Below are positions 37,021 to 46,022 of a DNA stretch of 64,000 nucleotides, piece by piece. The notes under the pieces were generated by a model. That model had not been told where the DNA came from. It worked only from the letters and a program-made list of their open reading frames with translations, and made no database searches. The position numbers and the translations under genes were made by a program. Each line of letters begins with the position of its first letter. Positions within the stretch are counted from its first letter, which is position 1. This stretch comes from Paraburkholderia fungorum (GTDB lineage Bacteria > Pseudomonadota > Gammaproteobacteria > Burkholderiales > Burkholderiaceae), in the NCBI RefSeq assembly GCF_003610895.1, contig NZ_MCAS01000005.1, forward strand, positions 62,001 to 126,000, read 5' to 3'.

Positions 37021-38151
37021 ATGAAAAAGACACTCATGGTCGCGGCCCTTACGGGCGTTTTTGCAACGGCAGCACATGCCCAGAGCAGCGTCACGCTGTA
37101 TGGCTTGATCGACGCCGGCATCACCTATACGAATAACCAGCACGGCCACAGCAGCTGGCAGGAAACCAGCGGCTCGATCAACGGCAGCCGTTGGGGCTTG
37201 CGCGGCGCCGAAGATCTGGGCGGCGGTCTCAAAGCCATCTTCACGTTGGAAAACGGCTTCAATATCGCCAACGGCAAACTCGGCCAGGGTGGCCGTGAGT
37301 TTGGCCGCCAGGCATTCGTGGGTCTGACGAGCGACCAGTTCGGCGCGGTGACCCTCGGCCGTCAATATGACAGCGTGGTGGACTACGTCGGCCCGCTGTC
37401 GCTGACCGGCACGCAATACGGCGGCACCCAGTTCGCCCACCCGTTCGATAACGACAACCTGAACAACTCGTTCCGCGTGAACAACGCGATCAAGTATCAG
37501 AGCGTGAACTACGGTGGCTTCAAGTTCGGCGCTACGTATGGCTTCTCGAACGCAGCCGGCAGCTTCGCAAACAACCGTGAGTACAGCGCTGGTGCATCGT
37601 ACAACTGGGGTGGCCTGAATGTCGCCGCTGCGTACTTGCAACTGAACAACGGCGGCTCGACGAACACCGGCGGCGCAGTGTCGGACGACTTCACGTTTGC
37701 AGCAACGCGTCAGCAGACCTGGGGCGCAGGCGCGAACTACACGTTCGGACCGGCAACGGCTGGCATTCTGTACACGCAAACCAACCTGACCGGCCTGACG
37801 GGCATCGGTGCAAGCGCATCGGGCTTCAGCTCGGGCGTGACGCTGCCGAGCAACAGCGCCCACTTCCAGAACTTCGAAGTGAACGGCCGCTACGCCCTCA
37901 CGCCGGCACTGAGCCTGGCGGGCTCGTACACCTACACGCGTGCCAGCCTGAACGGCGTGCGTCCGAACTACAACCAGTTCAATCTGCAAACGGACTACGC
38001 GCTGTCGAAGCGCACGGACGTGTACCTGCAGGGCGTGTATCAGCGCGTGAACGAAGGTTCGGGCATGGTTGCGAACATCAATGGCGTGGGTGGTGCGTCG
38101 GCAACGAACAGCCAGGTCGCTGTGACGGCAGGTCTGCGTCATCGCTTCTAA
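37021..38151 (+). CDS. Outer membrane porin, Gram-negative porin family
   Basis: A 376-residue 16-stranded trimeric porin of the Burkholderia OpcP/Omp38 type. The signal peptide is residues 1-20 (LTGVFATAAHA then QSSVTLYG). Typical parts are QSSVTLYGLIDAGI, the SRWGLRGAEDLGGGLKA segment and the C-terminal AVTAGLRHRF ending in Phe, the outer membrane assembly signal. CGGAG precedes the ATG. A terminator follows. Codon use is strongly biased and ordered, suggesting high expression. Confidence 0.95.
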   Translation: MKKTLMVAALTGVFATAAHAQSSVTLYGLIDAGITYTNNQHGHSSWQETSGSINGSRWGLRGAEDLGGGLKAIFTLENGFNIANGKLGQGGREFGRQAFVGLTSDQFGAVTLGRQYDSVVDYVGPLSLTGTQYGGTQFAHPFDNDNLNNSFRVNNAIKYQSVNYGGFKFGATYGFSNAAGSFANNREYSAGASYNWGGLNVAAAYLQLNNGGSTNTGGAVSDDFTFAATRQQTWGAGANYTFGPATAGILYTQTNLTGLTGIGASASGFSSGVTLPSNSAHFQNFEVNGRYALTPALSLAGSYTYTRASLNGVRPNYNQFNLQTDYALSKRTDVYLQGVYQRVNEGSGMVANINGVGGASATNSQVAVTAGLRHRF

Positions 38152-38178
38152 AGCGGCTGGCAGCATCCGCTAGCATCG

Positions 38179-38205
38179 AAGGCGCCGTTCGCGGCGCCTT
38201 TTTTT
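38179..38205 (+). terminator. Rho-independent terminator of the porin gene
   Basis: Stem GGCGCCG with TTCG loop and its complement, followed by seven T, 30 bases after the porin stop. Confidence 0.9.
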
Positions 38206-38243
38206 ATGCCGTGCTGAAAATACGCCTGGCAAGCGAAACCGGC

Positions 38244-38813
38244 CTAGCCGCCGGTATCGGGCGGCGGATACTTGACGTCCAGTATGTCGATCGGCTGTGG
38301 ACCAGCCGGGGTGTACAACGTCACCGTATCGCCGATTTTCGCCTTGAGCAGCGCCCGCGCGATCGGTGAGATCCAGCTCACATGGCCGACATCCAGATCG
38401 ACCTCATCGACACCGACAATGGTGAGCGTATGGTCCTCGCCGTCTTCCGTTGCGTATTCGACGGTTGCGCCGAAGAACACCTGATCGACGTTTTCCTGCT
38501 TGCTGCTGTCGACCACCTCGGCGATGTCGAGACGCTTGGTCAGAAAGCGGATCCGCCGATCGATCTCCCGCAGACGGCGCTTGCCATAGATGTAGTCGCC
38601 GTTTTCCGAACGGTCGCCATTCGAGGCCGCCCACGACACCAGCCTGACCACCTCCGGCCGCTCGACATCGATCAGATGCAGCAGTTCATCGCGCATGCGC
38701 CGGTAACCGGCGGGCGTAATGTAGTTTTTCGTACCCGGTGGGATTTCGGGCTGGGCGACGTCGAGATCGTCGTCATTCTCTTCACTCGACTCTTTGACAA
38801 AGGCCTTGTTCAT
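38244..38813 (-). CDS. greB: Transcription elongation factor GreB
   Basis: A 189-residue GreA/GreB family factor, which stimulates RNA cleavage by backtracked RNA polymerase. After an acidic N-terminal extension, the coiled-coil domain carries the GreB pattern ITPAGYRRMRDELLHL, NGDRSENGDYIYGKRRLREIDRRIRFL, with the acidic DRSENGDY tip. The C-terminal FKBP-like domain follows. GreB lies downstream of the relA/spoT operon in this group, here separated by two tRNA-Arg genes and a DUF2591 gene. Confidence 0.95.
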   Translation of the reverse strand: MNKAFVKESSEENDDDLDVAQPEIPPGTKNYITPAGYRRMRDELLHLIDVERPEVVRLVSWAASNGDRSENGDYIYGKRRLREIDRRIRFLTKRLDIAEVVDSSKQENVDQVFFGATVEYATEDGEDHTLTIVGVDEVDLDVGHVSWISPIARALLKAKIGDTVTLYTPAGPQPIDILDVKYPPPDTGG

Positions 38814-38933
38814 GATGGTCCATTAACCGCAGCAAACGACTGCCTATCAAGGGTACACGATCAGGGCAATGAGACAAATCGCAGTTACATGCTTCCCTTT
38901 TTCAAAACCTTTGCTATAATCTCGTTTCTGCGT

Positions 38934-39010
38934 GCGGCTGTAGCTCAGTTGGATAGAGTACTTGGCTACGAACCAAGGGGTCGTGGGTTCGAATCCTGCC
39001 AGCCGCACCA
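38934..39010 (+). tRNA. tRNA-Arg (anticodon ACG), copy 1
   Basis: A 77-base tRNA with encoded CCA. Acceptor stem GCGGCTG pairs with CAGCCGC; the anticodon loop CTACGAA gives anticodon ACG. TATAAT lies at 38915-38920. Confidence 0.97.
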
Positions 39011-39017
39011 CTTATTC

Positions 39018-39049
39018 GAGGGCCTCCCTCCGGGGAGGCCCTCTGTTTT
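39018..39049 (+). terminator. Rho-independent terminator between the two tRNA-Arg genes
   Basis: Perfect 11-bp stem GAGGGCCTCCC with TCCG loop, followed by TGTTTT, right after tRNA-Arg copy 1. Confidence 0.8.
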
Positions 39050-39098
39050 ACCCCAGTTTTTCGCAGTTTCGTTGAAATTAGCGTCACCTGTTTAGCGT

Positions 39099-39175
39099 GC
39101 GGCTGTAGCTCAGTTGGATAGAGTACTTGGCTACGAACCAAGGGGTCGTGGGTTCGAATCCTGCCAGCCGCACCA
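39099..39175 (+). tRNA. tRNA-Arg (anticodon ACG), copy 2
   Basis: Identical in sequence to the copy at 38934 over all 77 bases, with encoded CCA. The downstream bases (ACCACCTATAGAGGGCCTT) resemble those after copy 1, so a unit of about 165 bases appears duplicated in tandem. Confidence 0.97.
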
Positions 39176-39181
39176 CCTATA

Positions 39182-39214
39182 GAGGGCCTTCCGATCGGAA
39201 GGCCCTTTGTTTTT
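39182..39214 (+). terminator. Rho-independent terminator after tRNA-Arg copy 2
   Basis: AGGGCCTTCCGATCGGAAGGCCCT is a perfect 24-base inverted repeat followed by TTGTTTTT. Confidence 0.85.
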
Positions 39215-39281
39215 GCGCCGCCGGTTCTGCTTCATCCGGTCCGCCCTGCCCAGCCTGCGGGCCCTGGCGGCGTCACGGCAA

Positions 39282-39770
39282 CTATCGCGGCGCTGACTGA
39301 ATATCACCGATCCGTCCGTCGGGACTCGGCACGTCCTCGAATGAATCATCCTCCGTTTCCTCGCCGATCAGCGCCGCGCGCTCGCCGGTCACCGCCTGCG
39401 CCTGCCGCAACACCTCGTCCACGCTATCGCCGAAACGGCTTTCGACAAACGCCCGCAGCAGCGCGACCCGCAACGAGTCGCCCCGCCCTTCCACGGCTCG
39501 ATGGCTGCCTTCGAACTCGGCGATGCAATGTGCCGCGCCATGAACGGTCCGCTCACGCACCTCCAGCCGCAGCGCGCGCTCCAGCACCGCAGATGCCGCT
39601 TCCCACGACGTGGACGGCGTGAAACGGCCGTCCCATGGGCGGCCGCGATCGATGCCGCGGATCGAGACGGTTTCACCGCTGTCGGTGAAAAAGATTTCGC
39701 GCACGAAGTCATGCAGGCTGCGGGCGACCCAGTAGTCGAGCGTCAAGCCTGTGAGGTCTGCTACTTTCAT
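39282..39770 (-). CDS. DUF2591 family protein
   Basis: A 162-residue protein with the DUF2591 start MKVADLTGLTLDYWVARSLH and an FTPSTSWEAASAVLER segment. DUF2591 proteins are common in prophages and phage remnants; function unknown. It lies next to the tRNA-Arg pair, a typical phage target, but I see no other phage gene or attachment repeat here. The C-terminal 30 residues are acidic. Confidence 0.85.
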   Translation of the reverse strand: MKVADLTGLTLDYWVARSLHDFVREIFFTDSGETVSIRGIDRGRPWDGRFTPSTSWEAASAVLERALRLEVRERTVHGAAHCIAEFEGSHRAVEGRGDSLRVALLRAFVESRFGDSVDEVLRQAQAVTGERAALIGEETEDDSFEDVPSPDGRIGDIQSAPR

Positions 39771-39886
39771 TGGCGTTCTCCCTGAAGATTCAGTGAGACT
39801 TGCTGGCGGCAGTGCATTCAGATTCTAACGAGGAGCCACCGGAAGCGGCCAAAGGTCCCCGTCGAGCAGGCTCCGTCAGCCTCAGC

Positions 39887-42244
39887 TCAGTAATCGGCCC
39901 GCTCGCGGTCGATCCGCATCCCGCCGTCGTGGCGGTGGTGCCCTTCCTCGCTCGGCCGCTCGCGCGCGATGCGCATCACGTCCGGATTCGTACGCACGCG
40001 GCGCATGACGTTGGCGAGATGGACACGATCGCTCACCTGGATCACGAAGCGCAGCACCGTGGATTCCTGCGACAGGTCCTCGTCCATTGCGATGTGGACG
40101 ATGTTCGCATCCGCCGACGTGATGTCGGCAGCCACGCGGGCGAATACGCCCTTGGTGTTCTTGACCAGCACCTTCACCGCGACGTCGAACAGACGGCCCG
40201 GCTGCGGCGCCCACGCTACGTCGATCCAGCGGCCTGGATCGCGCTTGTGGATGCGCTGGGCGACGCGGCAGTCCGTGGTGTGGATTGCCATGCCGAGGCC
40301 GATACCGATGTAGCCCATGATGTCGTCGCCCGGAATCGGACGGCAGCACGCGGACAACTGCACCGACATGCCTTCCGTACCGGTGATGACGACCGGCGGC
40401 GCATGCGGCCCCGAGCCGTCGGAACGCGAGCCGTCGTCGTCGGCATCGCGGCCGCTCATCAGCACTTCGATACGCTTGGCCATGACCGCGGCGACACGCC
40501 GGCCGAGACCGATATCCGCGAAAATTTCCTGACGGTTCTTGTTGCCCGTCCACTGCACGAGCTTTTCCCACGCTTCCGGCGTCACTTCCGAAAGCGCCAG
40601 GCTGTAGCCCTTCAGCGCCTGGTCGACGAGACGTTCACCGAGTTGGACGGACTCATTCAGGCGCATCGTCTTCAGATAATGACGGATCGCCGAACGCGCC
40701 TTGCCGGTGCGCACGAACCCGAGCCAGGCCGGATTCGGCTTCGAATACGGCGCCGTGATCACTTCTACGATGTCGCCGCTTTTCAGCTCTGTGCGCAGCG
40801 GCAGCAGTTCGTTATTGATCTTCACTGCAACGCACTGGTTGCCCAGGTCGCTGTGGATCGAATACGCGAAGTCGAGCGCGGTCGCACCACGCGGCAACGC
40901 CATGATCTTCGACTTCGGCGTAAACACGTAGACCGCGTCCGGGAACAGATCGATCTTGACGTGTTCGAGGAATTCGCTCGAATCGCCCGCTTCGCTCTGA
41001 ATGTCGAGCAGTGACTTGAGCCACTGGTGCGCGCGTTTCTGCACGTCGTTCAGATCCGCGCCGCCGTTCTTGTACAGCCAGTGCGCGGCGACGCCCGCTT
41101 CCGCGATCTCGTGCATCTTGCGCGTGCGCACCTGGAACTCGATCGGCGCGCCGAACGGGCCAACCAGCGTGGTGTGCAGCGATTGATAGCCGTTCACCTT
41201 CGGGATCGCGATGTAATCCTTGAACTTGCCCGGCACCGGCTTGTAGAGCGCATGCAGCGCGCCGATGCAGGTGTAGCACTCGAGCGCGCTTTCGACCACC
41301 ACGCGAAAGCCGTACACGTCGAGCACCTGCGAGAACGACAACTGCTTGTCGCGCATCTTCTTATAGATACTGAAGATGGTTTTCTCGCGGCCAGTGACTT
41401 CGGCGTCGAGCTTCGCGTCGGCAATCGCGCGCTGCACCGACTCCAGAATCTTGCCGACCACTTCGCGCCGGTTGCCGCGCGCGGCCTTGACGGCTTTTTC
41501 GAGCGTAGCGTAGCGATGCGGGTTGAAGTTCGCGAAGCTCAGATCCTGCAGCTCGCGATAGGTATTGTTCAGGCCAAGCCGGTGGGCGATCGGCGCGTAG
41601 ATGTCCAGCGTCTCGCGCGCCACGCGGCGGCGCTTTTCATGCGGCACCGCACCCAGCGTGCGCATGTTGTGCAGCCGGTCGGCGAGCTTCACCAGAATCA
41701 CGCGGACGTCGCGCGCCATCGCGAGCAGCATCTTGCGGAAGTTTTCCGCCTGCGCCTCTTCGCGATTGCGAAACTCCATCTTGTCCAGCTTCGACAAGCC
41801 ATCGACCAGTTCCGCGACCTTTGCACCGAATCGCTCCGCGAGTTCGGCCTTGGTCACACCCTGGTCTTCCATCACGTCATGCAGCAGCGCCGCCATGATC
41901 GACTGGGCGTCGAGATTCCAGCCGGCGCAGATTTCCGCGACGGCGACGGGATGGGTGATATAGGGCTCGCCGCTCTGGCGGTACTGGCCGAGGTGGGCTT
42001 CGTCGCTGAAATGGAACGCCGCCTTGATGTCCTTGATTTCTTCCGGCTGCAAATAGCCGGCCAGAACGGATGTCAGCTTGGCGATCGAAACGACGTCATG
42101 CCGGCGCGGTTGCTCCGGCGTGGCGGTCGGCCCGAACAGATGGCGAAACGACTGTTCGAGGACCGCGTCGATGTACTTCCGTGCAGACGAGGGCGAGTCA
42201 GCGTCGTGTTCCACTTCCGTGGCGGTGGGCGGGGTCGTACTCAT
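39887..42244 (-). CDS. spoT: Bifunctional (p)ppGpp synthetase/hydrolase, RelA/SpoT family
   Basis: A 785-residue stringent-response enzyme. In order: an HD hydrolase domain (HDVMED, and LADRLHNMRTL), a synthetase domain (GREKTIFSIYKKM, DVYGFRVVV, GYQSLHTTLVG), a TGS domain (DAVYVFTPKSKIMALP), and a C-terminal ACT domain (QVSDRVHLANVMRRVR). The intact HD motif indicates hydrolysis as well as synthesis, hence SpoT-type. The ATG at 42244 follows rpoZ on the same strand, the conserved gmk-rpoZ-spoT order. Confidence 0.96.
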   Translation of the reverse strand: MSTTPPTATEVEHDADSPSSARKYIDAVLEQSFRHLFGPTATPEQPRRHDVVSIAKLTSVLAGYLQPEEIKDIKAAFHFSDEAHLGQYRQSGEPYITHPVAVAEICAGWNLDAQSIMAALLHDVMEDQGVTKAELAERFGAKVAELVDGLSKLDKMEFRNREEAQAENFRKMLLAMARDVRVILVKLADRLHNMRTLGAVPHEKRRRVARETLDIYAPIAHRLGLNNTYRELQDLSFANFNPHRYATLEKAVKAARGNRREVVGKILESVQRAIADAKLDAEVTGREKTIFSIYKKMRDKQLSFSQVLDVYGFRVVVESALECYTCIGALHALYKPVPGKFKDYIAIPKVNGYQSLHTTLVGPFGAPIEFQVRTRKMHEIAEAGVAAHWLYKNGGADLNDVQKRAHQWLKSLLDIQSEAGDSSEFLEHVKIDLFPDAVYVFTPKSKIMALPRGATALDFAYSIHSDLGNQCVAVKINNELLPLRTELKSGDIVEVITAPYSKPNPAWLGFVRTGKARSAIRHYLKTMRLNESVQLGERLVDQALKGYSLALSEVTPEAWEKLVQWTGNKNRQEIFADIGLGRRVAAVMAKRIEVLMSGRDADDDGSRSDGSGPHAPPVVITGTEGMSVQLSACCRPIPGDDIMGYIGIGLGMAIHTTDCRVAQRIHKRDPGRWIDVAWAPQPGRLFDVAVKVLVKNTKGVFARVAADITSADANIVHIAMDEDLSQESTVLRFVIQVSDRVHLANVMRRVRTNPDVMRIARERPSEEGHHRHDGGMRIDRERADY

Positions 42245-42322
42245 TTTCGCCTCCGTAGCGGTTAGGGTTGGACGCCGGTCTGCACGGTGATGCAATTACG
42301 TGTGGCAAATAGGACTGGCAGA

Positions 42323-42374
42323 CAGACCGGAAAAGCAGACCGGAAAAGCAGACCTGAAAAACAGACCTGAAAAA
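42323..42374. repeat. Tandem repeat of a 13-bp unit between rpoZ and spoT
   Basis: Four units of CAGACCGGAAAAG or its variant CAGACCTGAAAAA begin at 42323, 42336, 42349 and 42362. They lie in the 160-base gap between rpoZ and the relA/spoT gene and would be transcribed in the operon mRNA. Confidence 0.85.
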
Positions 42375-42404
42375 TACAGGCAATCGAAAACGGAACAGTG
42401 CGCC

Positions 42405-42608
42405 TTAGACAGGCACCTTCTTCAGCATTTCGACGCCAACCTGGCCGGCTGCGATTTCGCGCAGTGCGACGACCGTGGGCTTGTCGCGGCTTTCGATCTT
42501 CGGCGTGTGACCTTGTGCGAGCTGACGCGCGCGATAGGTCGCGGCAAGCGCGAGTTCGAAACGATTCGGAATCTGTTTGAGGCAGTCTTCGACGGTAATG
42601 CGGGCCAT
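42405..42608 (-). CDS. rpoZ: RNA polymerase omega subunit
   Basis: A 67-residue omega subunit of RNA polymerase, which helps fold the beta-prime subunit and binds ppGpp. It begins [21 protein letters not shown] and has the conserved RARQLAQG and [16 protein letters not shown] and a clear ATG at 42608. It lies between gmk and the ppGpp synthase gene. Confidence 0.97.
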
Positions 42609-42749
42609 GTTGGGTTCCTTCTTGCAAGAAAACGCTGGGCCGCCCCAAGTTTTCTTGTCCCCCTCGGGGGGCCTGGCGCAAAGCGACAGGTCTGGGGGCG
42701 TTAATTGATGTTGCTTATTCTACCTTATGTGCTCGACACACCGCCGCGC

Positions 42750-43430
42750 TCACGCGTGCGGCAGGTGGATGCCGAGCTGCACGAAAAGCTGCGTGTGGCG
42801 CGCGTATTGCGACGCGAAGCGCGAACGCGTCGCGGCCACGAGGCAGCGCAGTTCGCCAAGCGCGCGATCGAAGCTGTCGTTGATCACGACATACTCCGCT
42901 TCGGCCGCGTGCGCCATCTCGCTGCCGGCTGCGAGCAGACGGCGCGTGATCACGTTCGGTTCGTCCTGGCCGCGCTTTTTCAAACGCTCTTCGAGCGCGT
43001 CGAGAGACGGCGGCAGGATGAAGATTTCCACTGCGTTGTGAAACTGCTTTTTGACCTGTTGCGCACCTTGCCAGTCGATTTCGAGCAACACGTCATGCCC
43101 GCTTTTCATCTGCTCTTCGATCCACACGCGCGAGGTCGCGTAGTAGTTGCCGTGCACTTCCGCGCTTTCGAGAAACTCGCCCGTCGCGTGACGGGTCAGA
43201 AAATCGTCGACTGTCGTGAAGTGATAGTGCTCGCCGTCCTGCTCCTTCGGACGCGGCGGGCGCGTCGTGTACGAAATCGACAGACGGATCGCGTCGTCGC
43301 CGGCGAGCAGTGCGTTCACGAGCGTCGACTTGCCCGCGCCCGAAGGCGCGACCACCATGAACAGGTTGCCGGGATAAGCACCGGCGTAAGGGTTGCGCGG
43401 TGCGCTGATTTCGCGTGTGTGGTCGGTCAT
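42750..43430 (-). CDS. gmk: Guanylate kinase
   Basis: A 226-residue nucleotide kinase making GDP from GMP. The P-loop APSGAGKST is at 28-36, followed by the GMP-binding [19 protein letters not shown] and [10 protein letters not shown]. The first 20 residues are a small extension common in Burkholderia. The gene lies in the yicC-gmk-rpoZ-spoT minus-strand series. Confidence 0.97.
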   Translation of the reverse strand: MTDHTREISAPRNPYAGAYPGNLFMVVAPSGAGKSTLVNALLAGDDAIRLSISYTTRPPRPKEQDGEHYHFTTVDDFLTRHATGEFLESAEVHGNYYATSRVWIEEQMKSGHDVLLEIDWQGAQQVKKQFHNAVEIFILPPSLDALEERLKKRGQDEPNVITRRLLAAGSEMAHAAEAEYVVINDSFDRALGELRCLVAATRSRFASQYARHTQLFVQLGIHLPHA

Positions 43431-43448
43431 GTTCTCGGGGCTCCTGCC

Positions 43449-44372
43449 TTACTCCAGATTCTGTACTTGTTCGCGCATCTGTTCGATGAGCAGCTTCAGG
43501 GACATCGACGAATCGGCCAGCTCCTTCGCGGCCGCCTTCGAACCGAGCGTGTTCGCTTCGCGATTCAGCTCCTGCATCATGAAGTCCAGGCGCTTGCCGA
43601 CTTTACCGCCCTTCTCGATCACATGACGCGTTTCGTTCAGGTGAGCCGTGAGGCGCGACAGTTCTTCGGCGATATCGATACGGATGCCGTACATCGTCAC
43701 TTCCTGGCGAATCCGTTCGTTGATTTCTTCGCGCGAGACGTTCGTTGCCGCCGTATCCGGCGCGGCAATGCCGAGCGCTTCCTGCAGACGTTCGACGATC
43801 TTCTGCTGATGCTTGGCGATCAGTTCCGGCACGAGCGGCGTGATCTTCGTGACGATCGATTCCATCTCGGTGACGTTGGCCAGCAATACCGTCGCCAGTT
43901 GCGCGCCTTCGCGGGCACGCACGTCGATCAGATCGGTAATCGCCTGCTTGCCGCATGTGAGCACCGCGTCGCGCAACACTTCCGGCGCCACGCCGGTTTC
44001 GGCCAGCACGCCCGGCCAGCGCAGAATTTCGCCGGTGCGCAGGCGCCCTGCTTCCGGGAAGGTCGACAGCACAGTGCGCTCGAGCAGCGCGAGTTGCGTC
44101 AGCGCATCACGATTGACCGAGCCTGCATTGGCCGACTGTTCGCTGCGCTGCAGGTTGATACGAATATCGACCTTGCCGCGCGAAAGCTTATTCATCAGCA
44201 TTTCGCGCAGCGTCGGCTCGCAGACGCGCACGTCTTCCGGCATCCGGAAGTTCAGATCGAGAAAGCGCGAGTTCACCGTGCGCAGTTCGACCGATACGCT
44301 CACGCCGCCTGTGCCCGAGGCCGCGACGAGTTCGCGCGTGGCGCTCGCATAGCCAGTCATGCTGTAGATCAT
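43449..44372 (-). CDS. yicC: YicC family endoribonuclease
   Basis: A 307-residue protein of the YicC family, now known as a stress-linked endoribonuclease. It starts [10 protein letters not shown], has [27 protein letters not shown] and the C-terminal [23 protein letters not shown] with [18 protein letters not shown]. The ATG at 44372 is chosen over the upstream frame because the family starts there. It precedes gmk by 18 bases. Confidence 0.95.
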   Translation of the reverse strand: MIYSMTGYASATRELVAASGTGGVSVSVELRTVNSRFLDLNFRMPEDVRVCEPTLREMLMNKLSRGKVDIRINLQRSEQSANAGSVNRDALTQLALLERTVLSTFPEAGRLRTGEILRWPGVLAETGVAPEVLRDAVLTCGKQAITDLIDVRAREGAQLATVLLANVTEMESIVTKITPLVPELIAKHQQKIVERLQEALGIAAPDTAATNVSREEINERIRQEVTMYGIRIDIAEELSRLTAHLNETRHVIEKGGKVGKRLDFMMQELNREANTLGSKAAAKELADSSMSLKLLIEQMREQVQNLE

Positions 44373-44641
44373 CGTATTTCTCGCGATTGTGGCCATGCGT
44401 TTTGACGATGGCCGGAGAGTCGAATCGCCCGGCGTGTACGAGACGCGGGGCGGGGAATCCGCATTATCCCATTTTTGACGGCAAGGCCCTTGATACGCGG
44501 GCCGCCGCCCGCGCCGCGCCACCTCGCCGGGAGCCCCGGCGCATGCGGGTGGCCGCCCGGCAGACAGCCCGCCCCGCGCCCGGCGCGATCGGCTGTAAAA
44601 TTGCGCTTTCCCTCCTGCTTTTCTTCCAGACCGATCCCAAC

Positions 44642-45382
44642 ATGACCCAAAACACCCAACGCCCCAGCGGCCGTCAGGCCAATCAGCTGCGCGACGTGCG
44701 CATCACGCGCCACTACACGAAGCATGCGGAGGGCTCGGTGCTGGTCGAGTTCGGCGACACCAAGGTTATCTGCACGGCAAGCATCGCCGAGAGCGTGCCG
44801 TCGTTCCTGCGCGACCGAGGCCAGGGTTGGCTGACCGCCGAATACGGCATGCTGCCGCGCGCCACGCACACCCGCAGCGACCGTGAAGCGGCGCGCGGCA
44901 AGCAAACCGGACGCACCCAGGAAATCCAGCGTCTGATCGGCCGCGCCTTGCGCTCGGTGTTCGATCTCGAGAAGCTCGGTGCGCGCACGCTGCATATCGA
45001 CTGCGACGTGATCCAGGCCGACGGCGGGACGCGCACGGCCAGCATCACCGGCGCGTTCGTCGCCGCGCATGACGCGGTGGCCGGATTGCTGGCTGCGGGC
45101 CGCATCGAAAGCTCGCCGATCACCGACTACATCGCGGCGATTTCGGTCGGCGTGTACGACGGTCTGCCGGTGCTGGACCTCGACTACGACGAAGATTCGC
45201 AATGCGACACCGACATGAACGTCGTGATGACGGGCGCGGGCGGCTTCGTCGAAATCCAGGGCACGGCTGAAGGCGCGCCGTTCTCGCGCGATGAAATGAA
45301 TGCGCTGCTCGATCTGGCGAGCGACGGCATCAACACGCTGATCGCGAAACAGAAAGAAGCGCTGGAGCAAAAGAGTGAGTGA
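44642..45382 (+). CDS. rph: Ribonuclease PH
   Basis: A 246-residue phosphorolytic exoribonuclease that trims tRNA 3' ends. Marks: [48 protein letters not shown] and [19 protein letters not shown]. The ATG at 44642 follows the yicC divergent gap. It overlaps rdgB by 8 bases. Length matches the family. Confidence 0.97.
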   Translation: MTQNTQRPSGRQANQLRDVRITRHYTKHAEGSVLVEFGDTKVICTASIAESVPSFLRDRGQGWLTAEYGMLPRATHTRSDREAARGKQTGRTQEIQRLIGRALRSVFDLEKLGARTLHIDCDVIQADGGTRTASITGAFVAAHDAVAGLLAAGRIESSPITDYIAAISVGVYDGLPVLDLDYDEDSQCDTDMNVVMTGAGGFVEIQGTAEGAPFSRDEMNALLDLASDGINTLIAKQKEALEQKSE

Positions 45383-46022
45383 AGACCGTCAAGGCAACGG
45401 CGCGGTTGCGTCTGACTCGCCGTTGAAAAAAGTCGTGCTGGCGTCGAACAACGCGGGCAAGCTGCGTGAGTTCGCGGCGCTGCTCGGCGCGGCCGGCATC
45501 GAGCTGATTCCGCAAGGCGAGCTGAACGTGCCGGAAGCGGAAGAGCCGTATCCGACTTTCGTCGAAAACGCGCTGACCAAGGCACGTCACGCCGCGAAGC
45601 TGACCGGCCTGCCCGCACTGGCCGACGATTCCGGCTTGTGCGTACGCGTGCTGCGTGGTGCGCCCGGCGTCTATTCGGCGCGCTATGCGCAGCGCGCCGG
45701 CGGCGAAAAGAGCGACGCGGCGAACAACGCGCAGCTCGTTTCAGCCTTGCAAGGCGAAACCGATCGGCGCGCGTACTACTACTGCGTGCTGGCGCTCGTG
45801 CGTCATGCGGACGATCCCGAACCGCTGATCGCCGAAGGCCGCTGGCACGGCGAAATGCTGGAGGCGCCGCGCGGCAAGCATGGTTTCGGCTATGACCCGT
45901 ACTTTTTCCTGCCGTCCCTGAACGCGAGCGCTGCTGAACTCGAACCAGCGGTGAAGAACGCCAGCAGCCATCGCGCGATTGCGCTGCGCCACCTGCTCGC
46001 GCGGCTGACGGAGGAAGCGTGA
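45375..46022 (+). CDS. rdgB: Non-canonical purine NTP pyrophosphatase RdgB/HAM1
   Basis: A 215-residue inosine/xanthosine triphosphate pyrophosphatase that cleans the nucleotide pool. Motifs [31 protein letters not shown] and [10 protein letters not shown] are present. The GTG start at 45375 lies inside the end of rph, and the stop overlaps the hemW GTG by 4 bases, so the three genes form an operon. The N-terminal 18 residues are an extension over the E. coli protein. Confidence 0.96.
   Translation: MSEDRQGNGAVASDSPLKKVVLASNNAGKLREFAALLGAAGIELIPQGELNVPEAEEPYPTFVENALTKARHAAKLTGLPALADDSGLCVRVLRGAPGVYSARYAQRAGGEKSDAANNAQLVSALQGETDRRAYYYCVLALVRHADDPEPLIAEGRWHGEMLEAPRGKHGFGYDPYFFLPSLNASAAELEPAVKNASSHRAIALRHLLARLTEEA

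Noticed and set aside
42705..44405. A 566-codon plus-strand frame opposite gmk and yicC
   Set aside because: Arg/His/Ala-rich composition with no domain; antisense to two well-supported genes.
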